Positions 1-11,898 are shown, counted from the stretch's first letter. The stretch: DNA of 64,000 bases from Uranotaenia lowii (GCF_029784155.1 NC_073691.1:50016490-50080489); one strand, 5' to 3'. Made by a program: numbers and translations. Notes: generated from the sequence alone by a model not told the origin.

Positions 1-360
1 AAGTTGCCGATCATATGATTCACTCCAATGATTGATTTGAACTTTGTGGACAATTTTGACAGTATTTCCATAATTTTCCACCACTCACACACACTAGTTC
101 TTTGAATAATCAACGGTTTTGTCGGCTATCAATTTGATAATGATGGATTTTTAATGAAACTGTGCAAAATTATTTTTTCCTTTTTCTCTTGCATAGTGAA
201 CATCTCAAAAACGCGTAAATTTTAAATTTTGAAAAAATAGTACTTTGTACAGGCAACAAAATGCTGTCAAAATTTTGAATGTCCGATTACTAGTAAACGA
301 GCTATTAACAAAAGAAAGTGTCCCATTTCTAAAAGAACTAAGCTTTACATTGTAGGCTGG
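1..360 (+). repeat. Dispersed repeat, family R1 (plus copy)
   Basis: The segment shares blocks with 30,180-30,545 in reverse complement. Both have the paired 'ccactcacacaca' tract, a 'caatttgataatgatgg'-like block, a 'gcaaaattat' block, the 'ctcaaaaacgcgtaa' block and the 'agaaagtgtcccatttct' block in the same order. A weaker relative lies at 17,830-18,050. No coding frame is visible. The left edge is cut by the window start. Confidence 0.6.
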
Positions 361-982
361 ATGATTGGAACATCAAAAATGGTTGATAATGTCATTGCCT
401 TTTGGATTTTTAGAGGTGAAGGGAACTGCTTTTTGAGTAAAAGAAAAAACATCTAGTAATTATAAGAGTTATCTTTGAGTTGAGGGGATTTCGATAGAGC
501 AAATATATTTTCCGATCTATTATCACACCTTGAAATATTACTTAAACATCCTGGGTATCAAAAATTTTACGGAACTTCCGATTCCAGATTAAATTACCTT
601 AGTTATCAAAATATGGGTCAGATTCGGCATGGACAACGATTTTTGTACCTTGATTAATAGCTGAAATTTTATTTTATTTTTCGAAAGAATGGAAACTTTG
701 AACTTGAAAATGGGTTTTTTAGTCAAAAAGCCTTGTGTTGAGAAAAAAAATGACAACAAATCTGTAAAACCAAATAATTCTAATTAAAACAACACTTCGA
801 GTAGAATTCGAATGATCTGTTTCGCAACGCTCTTTACTTAGAACATCCATTCCGCAAACTGTGAACAGCAAAACCTTGTGCAATCCTATGAGGGGAGGGG
901 TTGATCGGTTTGATCATACCAGCCCCCCGAAGTTGCAAAAAACCATTAAAAATACACAAAAATGCTCGAGCTCACTTTTAAA
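361..982. other. No gene recognised
   Basis: AT-rich sequence with frequent stops in all frames. I see no RNA gene, TIR pair or tandem repeat. Confidence 0.5.
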
Positions 983-984
983 TA

Positions 985-1555
985 AGGTTGCCAGGTTTCC
1001 TGGTTTTATCCGGGTTTCCTCGGATATTTACTTCAAAATTGGGATCAGTCCGGCTCGGCCCAGTTGCTCGGATTGCATTGAAAAATGCCAGGATTTTGCC
1101 TAGATTATTTCACTCAATTTGGCAAATCAAACAAAACAGTTGGTCCAAACGTTTCGGGCTACTTTTGGCTGTTCACTTCCTCTTACTCGCCGAAAAAAGT
1201 CGATGAAAACAACAAACAATTCATCGCGGCGATTAAACCAGTGACCCAATCAAAAACAAATTATTTTGTAAAATTTATTTGTTTATGTTTTTTAAACTAA
1301 ATTTTTTGTGAAAGTTTAACAAAAATAATCATGATCGGTTTTTGGAAGCCTTTAATTCGATTAAAAATCTGTCGAAAAGTTTTGAGGAAAAACTTTTTTG
1401 TTTAATTTTTGTTCAGTAATTTCTGAGTTTTGACAAAAACTGCCCGGATGTTGCTCGGATTGTTGTTTGTCAATTTTGAAATAAAATGCCTGGATTTTGC
1501 CAGCTTTTGTATAACATTTCCCAGATTTGTTTGGCCTGGACACGTGCTGAAAAAA
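985..1555. mobile_element. Decayed AGGTTGCC-type TIR element
   Basis: It begins with 'TA AGGTTGCCAG' and has degenerate 'ccggg...ccagg' words along its length. Its right part (about 1,385-1,555) is the reverse complement of 2,110-2,290, and the same words recur at about 10,850-11,190 and in a compact element at 43,753-44,048. This fits a non-autonomous family with AGGTTGCC ends and TA target duplication. The right end is not clean here. Confidence 0.5.
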
Positions 1556-2100
1556 TTCTATACAAATAAAATATCCTTTTATAAAGCAATCTGCGAATTT
1601 TTTATTTAAATATTACAGCGAAAAAGTGGTGATAAAAAGTTAATTTTTGGGGGGGGGGAGTAAATAAAGTTTAAAGTATTTTATGTAAATTTCGAAAAAA
1701 AAAACAAATATCCGAAAGATTACAAGACTTAAAAACAAATTTTGGAAGATGTGAGTTATTTCACCTTTAGTATTCATGATTTCATTGAATTATTTGAAAA
1801 TTATAGGTTTTGTGCAATGATATATGCAAGTATTCAAGTTTGTTGCATACAAGCTTTCGTGAAATTTATTTGTTTTTTGCATTATTTTTTATTATCCCCC
1901 TCTCGCGATGTTCCAACTCCGAGTGACAAAAGAAGGATTTGAAATTTGTTCCAGCCTAATTGCTATGAATTCAAAACTGATTGTGAAACTCTTATATTTT
2001 ACTATTTGAAGTTTGAAATTATCCTTTTTGTTATTATCAATTTTGGTTTCGCTTCTTCAATTTCTTAATAAAAATTTTATTCTAAAATAAGTTTATCATA

Positions 2101-2290
2101 AGGTTGCCAGAATGTTTTCAGCATGTATCTTGGCCGGACAAATTCGGGAATTTTTTTTTATCAAAACCTGGCAAGACCCACGCAATTGATTTCAAAATTG
2201 ACAACCAAAATCCGGGAAATATCCGGGAAAATTTTGTCAAAACCCAGAAATTACTCAACAGAAATCAAGTAAAAACAGAAAAAAATATTT
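2101..2290. mobile_element. AGGTTGCC-family fragment
   Basis: A 'TAAGGTTGCCAG' end is followed by the same 'ttttcagca...ggccggacaa...cctggca' block found in reverse at 1,385-1,555 and forward at 43,760-43,870. Only one end is visible, so it is called a truncated copy. Confidence 0.5.
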
Positions 2291-2786
2291 CGTGTTGGCG
2301 GCATATGAAAAAAAAAAAAATACAACACAGTTGTCACGTTCCTAGCTCACTCTTTTCCGTCCTTGACGATTGCGCAGAAGTAACGTCTGTCTTTGATAAC
2401 AGTCAGAAATAGAACAACGAATGTTGATAACAGGGTTGCCAATTTTTTATTTTCAAAAATCAGGGAACTGGTGAAATAAAAATCAGGCTACGTTAAAGTA
2501 ACAGAAATTTCGCATTTTCACTATTTTACTTCAGCAATGTTACCTAATCCAGGAACTGACCATTTTTCATGACATTCAATAAAATCCGGCAAAATCAGAC
2601 ATACCCAAGTAACACAGATTAAGCCAATTGGCTTCTTCGAGTTTTAATATTGTTTTATGAAGACTTTTCCATGGCATCAAATTTTTAAAACGGTTCTATA
2701 GTAACATAGGAAATGCTTCATTTATCGTGTGTTTTAAAAGAGCCCTGAAAGTTTTGCTAAAACTTGAATAAAAAACTATCTTAAGA

Positions 2787-2982
2787 TCGGGACTTTTGAT
2801 ATAGCTCAGTTGGCAAGTCTGTTGTCACCTGAGCCGATGTCCGCGAGTTCGAGCCCAAAAGTAAACATCGAACACAGTTGTGCCGGATGAGTTTTTCAAT
2901 AACGATTCACCAACTGCAACGTTGATAAAGTCGCGAATGCCATAAAAATGGTAAAACGACTATAATCGAAACAAAAAAAAAA
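2787..2982 (+). mobile_element. tRNA-derived SINE, family S1, copy 1
   Basis: The tRNA-like head carries an A box (TAGCTCAGTTGG, 2,802-2,813) and a B box (GAGTTCGAGCC, 2,845-2,855), the internal RNA polymerase III promoter. A tRNA-unrelated body follows, ending in 'gactataatcgaaac' and an A-rich tail. It is flanked by a direct repeat AACTATCTTAAGA (2,774-2,786 and 2,983-2,995), the expected mark of LINE-assisted reverse transcription into the target. Two further copies lie at 23,657-23,850 (minus) and 24,047-24,244 (plus). Length is about 196 bp. Confidence 0.9.
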
Positions 2983-2995
2983 AACTATCTTAAGA

Positions 2996-3670
2996 GTACT
3001 GTAAAAACGTTGCAAAAGTATTGCTTAAGCATCAATAAAACACATACCTTCCTGTTTTTATTGGAGCTTAGGTACCAGTTTTAAAAATGCGCTCAATGCG
3101 CTTTTAAAACTAGCCTTCAAGCCAAGTTTAAAAACTGTTTTATTGGAACAGTCAATGTAGGCATGATAAAACTAAGTGAATCGAGAAGAACGTATACACG
3201 CTTAAACTTTTTTACCTCTTTTTGAGATAGCATAATCTGTTTTGAAAGAATTATCACTCAAAATTGAGAAAAACGGGCTATAAAAATGATATAAATTAAA
3301 ACAGTCAAATTCATCTGAAAAATAAAAACAACTTCGTTGCATCCGCATTCAAATTTCAAAACAACCGCAAATCAGTCCACATCATTAATCGCTCAGTTCT
3401 TATGGATTGAATAAAAGCACACTGTGAATAACCGTTTTTTGTAATTCGATAAGAATAAATGTATAAGACAATTAATTTACAAGTACGCCGAATCAAGTAC
3501 TTGTTCTATTTATCCATCTCTGTCTCTCAATGCGGAGTTAATCTATATTTACGGCATCCAATCTAGAGTTAACCAAATTCTTTCCGGATAAAACGCCCTT
3601 GAAAAATTTCTAGAAGACTGCAGCCACCGGCTTCTCCTCAGCAAAGACGAAGAAATTGAGCTTCATCACT
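2996..3670. other. No gene recognised
   Basis: AT-rich sequence with repeated 'aaaactg/cagtttt' words around 3,050-3,150 that look like eroded inverted-repeat element DNA. No coding signal. Confidence 0.4.
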
Positions 3671-3998
3671 AGCGAAAATGTTCATTCTAAGCTTTCATCA
3701 GCCTCAACAAGTTTCAGATGATATATTCAGAATGAAGACCACAAGAATAGGTCGATCATTGAAATTTACGATTTATTTAAAGGGTAACGCAGTTCTGGTT
3801 ATCGTAAGCAAAATATCCGACCGAGGCACGTTTTATAGAATCTTTTTATCGCTTCCTGTTCCAGGCAGAAAGAGCCTGATTAGAAATTAAGGTAAAACCC
3901 CGCTCCCGCAAGGGTTTAACACAGAAAATGTCATCGGAACAGAAACCGCGACACAACGGTTTGAGAGACTTAAAAAGACTGGAATTTATTTTACTGTA

Positions 3999-4346
3999 TC
4001 ATACAGAGTTGTTTAAAGTTTGCTGACGCAGCTTCGTCGCTGCGCCCTCCAGTTGTTTCAGGCGTCGCGCATTCCTGCGCCAACGCCAGACGATGACGAT
4101 GATGATCGCCGCGATGATGAACAGGGCGTCCACAGAGTAGCCCACAATGTTGTGAGTGGAGATGTTATTCTCCACGGCGACTTCGGGTGGCGATTCCATT
4201 GTAAACGGCCACATCTCGAATTGCGTCTCAGGTTTCTGGCTGCTATTCACGAAATGAATGCAACATTGTTGCTGCTGGGTTGGCTGGGTGCGCGAGCTCG
4301 GTCGTTGAGTCCGCGCCATCGTTGATAGCACATTTTGTGCTGACAA
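3999..4346 (-). CDS. Unrecognised small single-pass membrane protein frame (115 aa)
   Basis: The 115-aa frame on the minus strand is clearly more GC-rich than its surroundings. A second Met at residue 10 (MARTQRPSS) gives a 106-aa alternative start. The N-terminal third is rich in Ser, Thr, Arg and Gln, including a Gln run. Residues about 70-88 form one hydrophobic segment (ALFIIAAIIIVIVW), followed directly by a basic stretch (RWRRNARR), which predicts one membrane span with a cytosolic basic tail. An AATAAA-like signal lies just past the stop, near 3,985-3,990. I do not recognise the family. It could be a real small gene, the last exon of a larger one, or the last frame of a decayed LTR retroelement. 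Similarity search is needed to choose. Confidence 0.4.
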   Translation of the reverse strand: MSAQNVLSTMARTQRPSSRTQPTQQQQCCIHFVNSSQKPETQFEMWPFTMESPPEVAVENNISTHNIVGYSVDALFIIAAIIIVIVWRWRRNARRLKQLEGAATKLRQQTLNNSV

Positions 4347-4349
4347 ATT

Positions 4350-5600
4350 TGATGTTTGTTATTTCGACCACAGTTAGGTCTTACTGTTTCCTATTTTCCT
4401 TCGCGGCAAGTAGCACATTAAGTGCTGACGTACCACTTCGGATGTTGTGGTAACTTCTGCAGCTATGCAGGGTTACCTTAACCGCTCCACTTCCAATTGC
4501 AACAATAACCATTATAGTTTGATATGTTGCATATTATAGCGTTTCCTAAACCGTTAGCATAGTGTTTGCTGAAATGTTTTCCCATACAACTTTTTTAACA
4601 GTTTTTAAACAGTTACATAACCTAACTACAGATTTAAAATTCATTCTTTTCGGAATTCACGATTCAGGCAATGTATTTTACAATTTCTATAATCGTTTGC
4701 TAAACGTTTTTTACGTTTCATAAATTGTCGTTTGACGATTTCAGAAATCGTTTGGTTATAATCCTCATTTATGCGGGTTATTATTTAGCTTTGAGGCCAG
4801 GCTTTTGATGACAGTAAATTATCTATTCCATAACAGTCTGATATTATTTGATAACAATACCTACTTGGTATTTAAAGATAATTGACCACCCTCTAATCAT
4901 AGCCAAAAGGAAACAAAACAAAAAGTTGCATGAATGCCTTTTGCCAAGCAAATGTTCTCATTTTTTGCAAAAAACTCCTCTTCCTCAAAAATGGAAGAAC
5001 CCATCATGAGCGTGTATTCCATTTAGGGAAACGTCAAACGAAGCTGTGATTCAAGGTCTCTTAAAAACATTTTAAAACTGTTAATTGAAATTGTTTTATT
5101 ACAACATTTTTCTAACCGTCATAAAACCATTTTAACACTGTTTTACAACTGCCTTAAGATTTTCAATATTAATTTACTGATCGCCATATTGATTGTGAAA
5201 TTGAATCGAAATTACTGACGCCATCTTGATGGAAATTATACTTTAATACTATAAACTAGACATTTTTAACAAATTTGACAATGTTGGTGGTACTATTTGT
5301 TGTATTATAGGTCATAAATTTCAATGCAAAACAAAAATTGCATCATTTGAGCAAACTTATATTTTCCTTAAATTATTTTTTCCAATTAAAAAAATGCTCA
5401 AAATGTAGTCAATCTTGATTTTCTTTAAGGCGCGCTTATGTTTTGATGCTATTTCGTATATATTTCACCAGAAATCTGCGGTTGCAGGAAGTTTCATGCT
5501 AAGATTAAAAATGAAAATGAGAATATTTTTAAAATATTTCAAATGGAATCTTAACCAATCACCACATGCTTGGGAGAGTAAGTGATAACACGACCAAAAA
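4350..5600. other. No gene recognised
   Basis: AT-rich sequence with repeated 'aaaactgtttta' words (about 4,590-4,740 and 5,050-5,170), similar in flavour to 2,640-3,190. It is probably eroded element DNA. No open frame worth annotating. Confidence 0.4.
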
Positions 5601-5614
5601 AAACGGAACAGAAA

Positions 5615-5712
5615 GCTCCCACAGTAAAATTTCTATCAGATTCCACAGCTGCCTCAGTAAAATTCCTATCAGATTCCACAGCTCCCACTGTAAAATTCCT
5701 ATCAGATTCCTT
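5615..5712 (+). repeat. Short tandem repeat, 3 x 33 bp
   Basis: Three units start at 5,615, 5,648 and 5,681. Each carries 'cagtaaaat' or 'ctgtaaaat' and 'ctatcagattcc', with a few differences between units. The repeat gives a 63-aa frame a repetitive look (KIPIRFHS), which I regard as non-coding. Confidence 0.8.
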
Positions 5713-6014
5713 GACGTAGTTTTAAAGGAGCTGTGGATAGTCTTAAAAGAGCTCTGAAAGGTTTCTTAAGGCTATGTCTATAAGGTCAAATAAAACTATT
5801 CTGTTGGATGTTTTATTATAGCGTATAAAAAACACGGAATCGACCATCTTGTGACAGGTAATCGTAATGGTAGGCATGGTAGGCGAACAACTGGCTGTCA
5901 AAAAGCGCTCCGTCTCCACCCTCCACCACTGAGAAACCTTTGGTTCCCCTTGCCTACTTTTCCTCAAAATGCTTACACCTTAGCTGTAGGCACCCTGACA
6001 AAACTTGCTCTCAG

Positions 6015-6465
6015 CAGGGGTGTCAGGTTGTTTTGTAAAAAAAATCAGGATACTCCGAAGAAAAAAATCAGGATTTTCAGGACACCTCTAAATTTATGGA
6101 AATAATATGCAGCTCGCTTAGATTGCCCAAAAAAAGGCGAAATAACTGTGTTGTAAACGCCTTAGCTTATGCAACAGACGTGAGCAGCTTTTGCGCTGAC
6201 TTGCATTTCATATCAAAATCAATATTTAAATCATCATCGTTTAACGAGTTTTACTAATTTTTACAGATTTGCTCGAAGTTCGCATAAATTAATGTCAAAC
6301 TCGGTTAAAATGGAGATGTGTTTTTTTTTTTGAAAATCAGGGAAATTCAGAATATTATAAAGACCAATTTCCAAAATCAGGACATTTCTAGAGTTTTTGA
6401 AAAATCAGGACGGTCTCTCGAAAATCAGGACAAACCCTGATAAATCAGGACACCTGGCACCTCTG
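6015..6465 (+). repeat. Dispersed repeat family R2 (AAATCAGGAC-rich), copy 1
   Basis: Both ends are rich in the word 'aaatcaggac', and the right end reads 'caaaccctg...aaatcaggacacctggca'. The middle has a shared 'cgcctt...gcaac' block. The same arrangement is seen at 27,190-27,580 and 46,115-46,577, so this is a dispersed non-coding repeat of about 450 bp. No TIR or TSD could be fixed. Confidence 0.65.
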
Positions 6466-7002
6466 CCTGCCAGTGGAGTTTGTTATTACTTTCTCTTTAA
6501 CTCCTCCACTATTGCCTATATTGTATTTTTCGTGAATGGTGCGTTTCACTCATTTTTTTTATAGCAAACTTGCATAGGGCATGATGTCTCACTTTGACAA
6601 AAAGTAGACGAGGGTTGGATGCGGAGGAGCAGCCGAAATTTGACAGCTGGCTGTTCGGCTGGCTGCTGTCTGGCTGAGATGCCAGGTGCTCTGATTTTTT
6701 GTAAAACACGAAGTTTTTCCAATCATCAAGATATTGCTTAGACAAAGATTTCGCCTTGATTTTTGCAAATATAATTCATAGAATCGAAACAAAATCTTCC
6801 GGCTGAGCTCCGGGCTAGTAAGCAAAGCTGGAAGAAGCTGGACCTATAAACGACGGTGCCAGCTTTGTCGGTAGCGGTTAGTAACATTAATTTTGCATTA
6901 CTTATGACAAATTTATGCTTATTCAACACTTTTTTCTTTTGAGAGCTATCTGGAAGCAGCCGAAAGTCATCGAATCGGATGGTAACATGGCGAGGCGTTA
7001 CA

Positions 7003-7197
7003 TTCCATCGTCCGAGAAGCGGCTGGCCCTCCTGCAGGAACATCCGATCTTCATCGAGATGAAGAAGCTGCTTCAGGAGGACCCCCGTCTGTTGCCATCG
7101 CTGCTCCAGAAGATCTAATCGAGTAATCCGGATCTGATGGGTAGCATTTGGGAAAACCAGCTGAAGTTTTTGGCACTTTTGAACGAGGGAACCGATG
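7003..7197 (+). pseudogene. Rad23-like XPC-binding (STI1-like) domain fragment, broken
   Basis: In frame, the translation reads LALLQEHPIF, then MKKLLQEDPRLLPSLLQKI, a TAA stop (7,116-7,118), then SSNPDLMGSIWENQLKFLAL and LNEG. This matches the pattern of the XPC-binding domain of Rad23/HR23 proteins (FLR..P.F..MR...Q.NP.LLP.LLQ.I...NP.LL..I..NQ..F...LNE). That domain is part of the nucleotide-excision-repair and proteasome-shuttle protein, and the match covers nearly the full domain. The in-frame stop falls where the family has 'IG', and the ubiquitin-like and UBA domains are not seen nearby. A mobile element interrupts the fragment exactly at 7,198, and the GC-rich continuation resumes at 8,831. 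I read it as a pseudogene fragment, not an active gene. Confidence 0.75.
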
Positions 7198-8830
7198 CAC
7201 AGTGGGGCAGGACCTATGAAAGCTTGGCCAAAACCCCTTTTTGTAAATTTCAAAAATTCATCATGAATTTATGCTTTTCAGAAACTGGACATTACACCGA
7301 TCATAAATCTGTCAAACAAAATTTAAATTTCGTTGTTTCATACAATTATCTACTTAGGCGAAGTTGGGGTTTGATGCTGTTGCATTTTATCGCAAAATCA
7401 AAAAAATATTTTCAATACTCCACTAAAATTTTATTTCTTGAAGAAATAAAAAAAAACAAAAAGGATGTGTTCAGAATAACATGAAGTTAATTTATTTGAG
7501 GTTGAAGAATTGAAAAAAAAATCTTAATTTTTTTTACGAGCATAAACGTACAATGTTAAAAAAATTACGAATTTTCATCATATTGGGACATCTGGAAAAC
7601 ATGTTACCCCACGTTACCCCACTCTCATTTCTACTCGAACATTTAAATGGAAGTCTCAGCTATTCAACAAAGCAAAAACTAGTTGCCACTTTTTGCCTAT
7701 TCAAAAGTTATTCACGTTTTAGTGAAACATGTTTTTGGACAATTTGCCACCAAAATACACTCTTTGAATAGCCATAACTTTTTTGTTTTAAGTCCAATCG
7801 AGTTTCAGTCTTCGGATGAAATGTTAGTTTTAATTGAAATTTTAATAAAATCAACATTATTAAGGAAATGATTGGTAAAGAACAAAATATTTTATTAAAA
7901 ACCAGTTTTTTATGCTTCTTTAGAACACAACGTCTCAGATTCCCTTTCACACTTGAGATTCATTACAACCCTTTTCCGTTGTCAGATTTAGCTCAAATTT
8001 GGCATATAGCCTTCTGATGATTCCTTCAAACCATCTAAGTCTTTTTTTGCAATTGTTTTGATTTTAAAGTAGGTATTTGTTAAGACGAATTTGATAAATT
8101 AATTAAAAAATATCGTAAATTGTGATTTTTAATTAAGGGTTAAACCGTGAATAGCTCTTTACACAATGATACAAACAACATGCTTTGTTAAGCAAAGTTT
8201 CAGTGCACAAAAATCCGCATCTTTTGATGGCATTGGTAATAAAAATATTTTACGCTAGGTACACATTTTGGTCAGTTGAACACAAAATTTTTGGAACAAA
8301 AAAAAATTTTTTCCTTAAAATAGCTTGCTTATTTTCAATTTTAATACGAATTCGGTTCAGTTTTAATTTTTTATGTGTAGTATTTAATCCAAACAAAATT
8401 TAAAAAATATAAAATAAATAGTTTTTATAAAAATGTTTGAACCCAGAATTTATTGAAAATCAAATGTTTTGAAAGTGGACATTTTCAAAGATCGCGTTTG
8501 CGGAACCTCTAAACATGATTTTTTTTAGTCGACCCCATACGAAAGTTTATTCTTCACATCCTAATCTATCATTTGGAGGGAGAACCGCCAGATTCCAAGA
8601 AATTATGCAATTTTGGGACACCCTACTGAGTAGCCTTCAAGTTGATAAGGAAAATCTGCTAAACAAAGTTATCTAGATCAAATTTTACAACATCTAGATG
8701 AAAAAAAGTTACATCAAATTAAAGATTTTGATCAGATGAACAACTTTTTAGAAGACATCAAACCAGTAGGATTTCATTTAAAAAAGTTATGAGGTTTTGA
8801 CCATCGATTGGTCAGGTCTGCCCCACTGTG
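7198..8830. mobile_element. Non-autonomous TIR element with CACAGTG ends and 5-bp TSD (Transib-like)
   Basis: The left end is CACAGTGGGGCAGGACCT and the right end, inverted, is CACAGTGGGGCAGACCT; both ends later share 'TGG(C/T)CAAAACC'. The element is bounded by the direct repeat CGATG (7,193-7,197 and 8,831-8,835). The 1,633-bp interior has no long frame. A 5-bp TSD and a CAC(A/T)(A/G)TG end are characteristic of the Transib superfamily, whose ends resemble the RAG recombination-signal heptamer CACAGTG. Assignment to Transib is inference, because no transposase is present. The interior right part (about 8,470-8,623) is related to the foldback element at 19,603-20,298. Confidence 0.7.
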
Positions 8831-9062
8831 CGATGAGCTGAAATAGGAAAATAGGCGCAACGTTAGGCGCCTGAGCAGCATGACGATAAGTCCGATGAGT
8901 GGGTTGGGGAATCAGTTCGATCCACTGCAGACTGTTGATTGTCCGGAATGGATTGAGCCCCTGAAGGATTCTGCAGGTGATGCTGCCCAATTGCTAGTCA
9001 TCCTCAAGTGCAGCAAAACTCCAGCTCAGCGCTGCTCGTGGGTGGTGGTGAAGGTAGATTAA
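8831..9062 (+). pseudogene. GC-rich continuation of the split Rad23-like fragment
   Basis: Once the inserted element and one CGATG copy are removed, this segment is directly contiguous with the XPC-binding-domain fragment ending at 7,197. It is GC-richer than its surroundings and continues in frame after 'LNEGTDELK' with an early stop. I could not recognise a Rad23 UBA domain in it. It may be linker sequence too decayed to place, or unrelated DNA fused before the insertion. Confidence 0.4.
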
Positions 9063-10800
9063 CTGAATATGTTAATATTAAAAAAGGCTTAAGCAGTATT
9101 TACATGATCCAACAGTTATTTGAAAATAAAATTTCGAATCATAAAATCGTTTATCATTTAATCATGAAAATTATCAATAGCAGAATTTATCACGGATAAA
9201 AAAACTCTACAGGTTGTTATCAAAATTCGTATGGTTGGCTTTTTTATATCACTGATTCTTGGTTGAACTCATAATATTGCTAAATCTACATCGATGACTA
9301 CGAATAAACGAGCGTTGTTGTGAAGTTGTTTTGGCTATTGAGGATTTCTCATCTGCTCATCGCTAATATTAACTAACATATGGCGAATTTGGCTATTTTA
9401 ATCAGGTCAACTTAAAGATTCTAGAAGTAAGTTTTTGAATGTCACAAAAACAGAAGATGGTGGGAGTTATTGTTTTCGAGAACACACATCAGAAAGCGAA
9501 AATGTAAGTTCAATTTGTTGTGTAAGTTGATTTGTTCTATTAACAGTTGTTTTCAGTTTCAGATTCATCCGCTGGGGCAATGTCAAAAAACAAAATCCCC
9601 CAAAATGTTTCCAAATCAATTTTACAACGTAAGTAATTTGATATTTTTTGAATATTTATCATGTTCTCTCGGTTGAAAAAAAATACCGATTTAGATTTTG
9701 ACTATTTTTTAAATTTTGTTTCAGGTTTCGCGCAAGTCCCAAAAAATATCCTTCTGGAAACGGCGGAGCAGCAGCGTCAATTGCATTCAAAAAAAAATGC
9801 CACTTATGTGATATATTAAATAAAAAAAACATATTTCTTATAAAACTAAAATGGAAAAACAATGCATTTAACTGCTCAAATTGATTTTTAATAATATTTG
9901 AATTAGTATTTCCGACGTTCATGGGGAGCAGTAATACGGTAAAACAGACATACAAATGATTGACTAAAAATTCCTGTTGGATTTTCGAAGCTGTACGATC
10001 GCTAAATCAGCCATTTATCCATTTGTGGCAACGTATAATCAGATTGTTGGCTTGAATGTATTTTCGGGTCAGAACGAAACAATCATATTTATGTTCATGT
10101 AGACGCGTAATATAACTGATAAATCTATATATTTTTCTCCGTGATAGCATTCCTTTAGCAGAACCGATTTACGTTTATTTTCATCCAACACTTTTCGATT
10201 AAAGGGAAACAAAATAGCTCTTTGGATAAGGTAAAAAGAATACATAAGGAGCAAGCAACATCCGGTTTAGGGTTTTAGGTGTTTGTTCCACCCTTTAAGA
10301 TCCTTTCTATCATAACGGTCAATGAAAAGTTTTTCTTTTTCGGAACATACGGATAGACCGAACTGTATTGTAATTTAAAAAAAAAAGTGTTTAGAATACA
10401 AATAAATTCGTTGAATATACTCATATCATTGCTTTTTTTCCGAAAACTCAATTTAAATATAATAAAATAAACCAAACCCCAGTACGGTTTTAAATCTTTT
10501 GATCTTTCGTTTACGATTGGCTTCTGCACATACACACACTTTTTGCCATCTGATTTTTTATCACTAACACCTGGCTTCCCTGGACCCCTTTTTTCGTATA
10601 CAGCCAGCTGTCAAAACTTTTTTCAATATGGTGGAATGGCGATTTGGCATATGAGATCACAATATCTAGAGCCATCATGGCATAGGGTTCACTGAATATG
10701 ATCCAATCATATTTTTTTCCATGTTTATTTAGTACATCTTTATTTTGGTTTTTTTGTTTATTCCCTATTTTCCTATTATTCTCTAAAAATATTTGGTTTT
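9063..10800. other. No gene recognised
   Basis: AT-rich DNA with many stops. Short possible intron-like junctions around 9,480-9,760 are not convincing. No repeat family identified. Confidence 0.4.
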
Positions 10801-10839
10801 TTTTGTTCGATTTGCCAAATAAAGTGGATAAATTTGGGC

Positions 10840-11190
10840 ATTTTTCAATAAAATACAGGCTATCGGGCCGGGCCGGAATGTTTCTGATTTTATATCAAAT
10901 ATCCGGCAAACCCGATTTCAATTGGGAAATCTGGCATGTTGTAATTTTTTTTTTTTAATTTGCCTCCAAAACGAAATTTCTTGAGCAAGTTTTATGAAAA
11001 TAATCATGAAACAAATTTGGGAGTTAAAAGTACGATTAACAATCTGTCGATGAGTTTTGATGAAATATAATTTTTCTTGATTTTAGTAGAGTATTTATTG
11101 GGTTCTGATAAAATTTGCCCAGATATTGCTCGATTTTTTGGTCGTCAATTTTGAAATCAAATGGATTTTACCAGGTTTTTAAATAAAATA
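10840..11190. mobile_element. AGGTTGCC-family relic
   Basis: Blocks 'tatcaaatatccggcaaacc' and 'gtcaattttgaaatcaaatgg...ttaccagg' match parts of the family at 985-1,555 and 43,753-44,048. The ends are not recognisable, so the limits are approximate. Confidence 0.4.
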
Positions 11191-11898
11191 TTCAACAGCT
11201 GCTAGTGGTAATTAGCGATTACTCATGAATATTTAGAAAGTATTTCACATTTTTTTTCCATATTTATGTGAAGTTTTGCATCGTTTATGTAATTACACAA
11301 CTAGAATCAGTATGGAATGGACTTTCTGGTGATGATAAACTTATTGCGGAAATTTTGCGTTAGTATACTCAAAACCCAGCGCCAAGTTGAATTTGAGTTC
11401 AAAGCATCTGAGAAATTGCGAATTGACAAAAAGTTTGAAACAGCTACCTTTGATTGAATTGAATTCGTCAAAAATTCTGTTTTGACAACCTTAAGATGCG
11501 AAAATGTGCCAAATCATGTACGTCAACTTTTCAATCGTATTTTCAAAATAAATCTGGGGTGACATGTAAAATTTTTACATTTTTTGTGGTAATGATCTTA
11601 TTTTTTTTTAATTACAAACCTACACTGCCGGCTTATTACATATTGAAATTTTTTTGATCTCATTCAAGATATCGGAAGCGAAACCTTCTTTGTATGTATT
11701 TGACAAAATGCTAATATTGAGTTTATATGACTTAAATTTAGCCTTAAGTCGAGACATTTTTCAAAACCCGAACTTAAAATTCAAACCCGATCATCTTAGG
11801 GTGGGGTGCACCATACTTCAAAATTCGAGCTGCATTCGAGTCCTTTTTTCAAACTTTTTCAAATATATTTAATTTATTTTGTGCAAATCTGAATAACC

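Noticed and set aside
6738..7253. 171-codon minus-strand frame
   Set aside because: It is antisense to the Rad23-like domain, whose plus-strand match to the family pattern is far stronger.
7198..8830. hAT assignment for the CACAGTG-ended element
   Set aside because: Shifting the boundary to CAGTGGGG gives 8-bp flanks (CCGATGCA and TGCGATGA) that do not match, whereas the 5-bp CGATG flanks match exactly.
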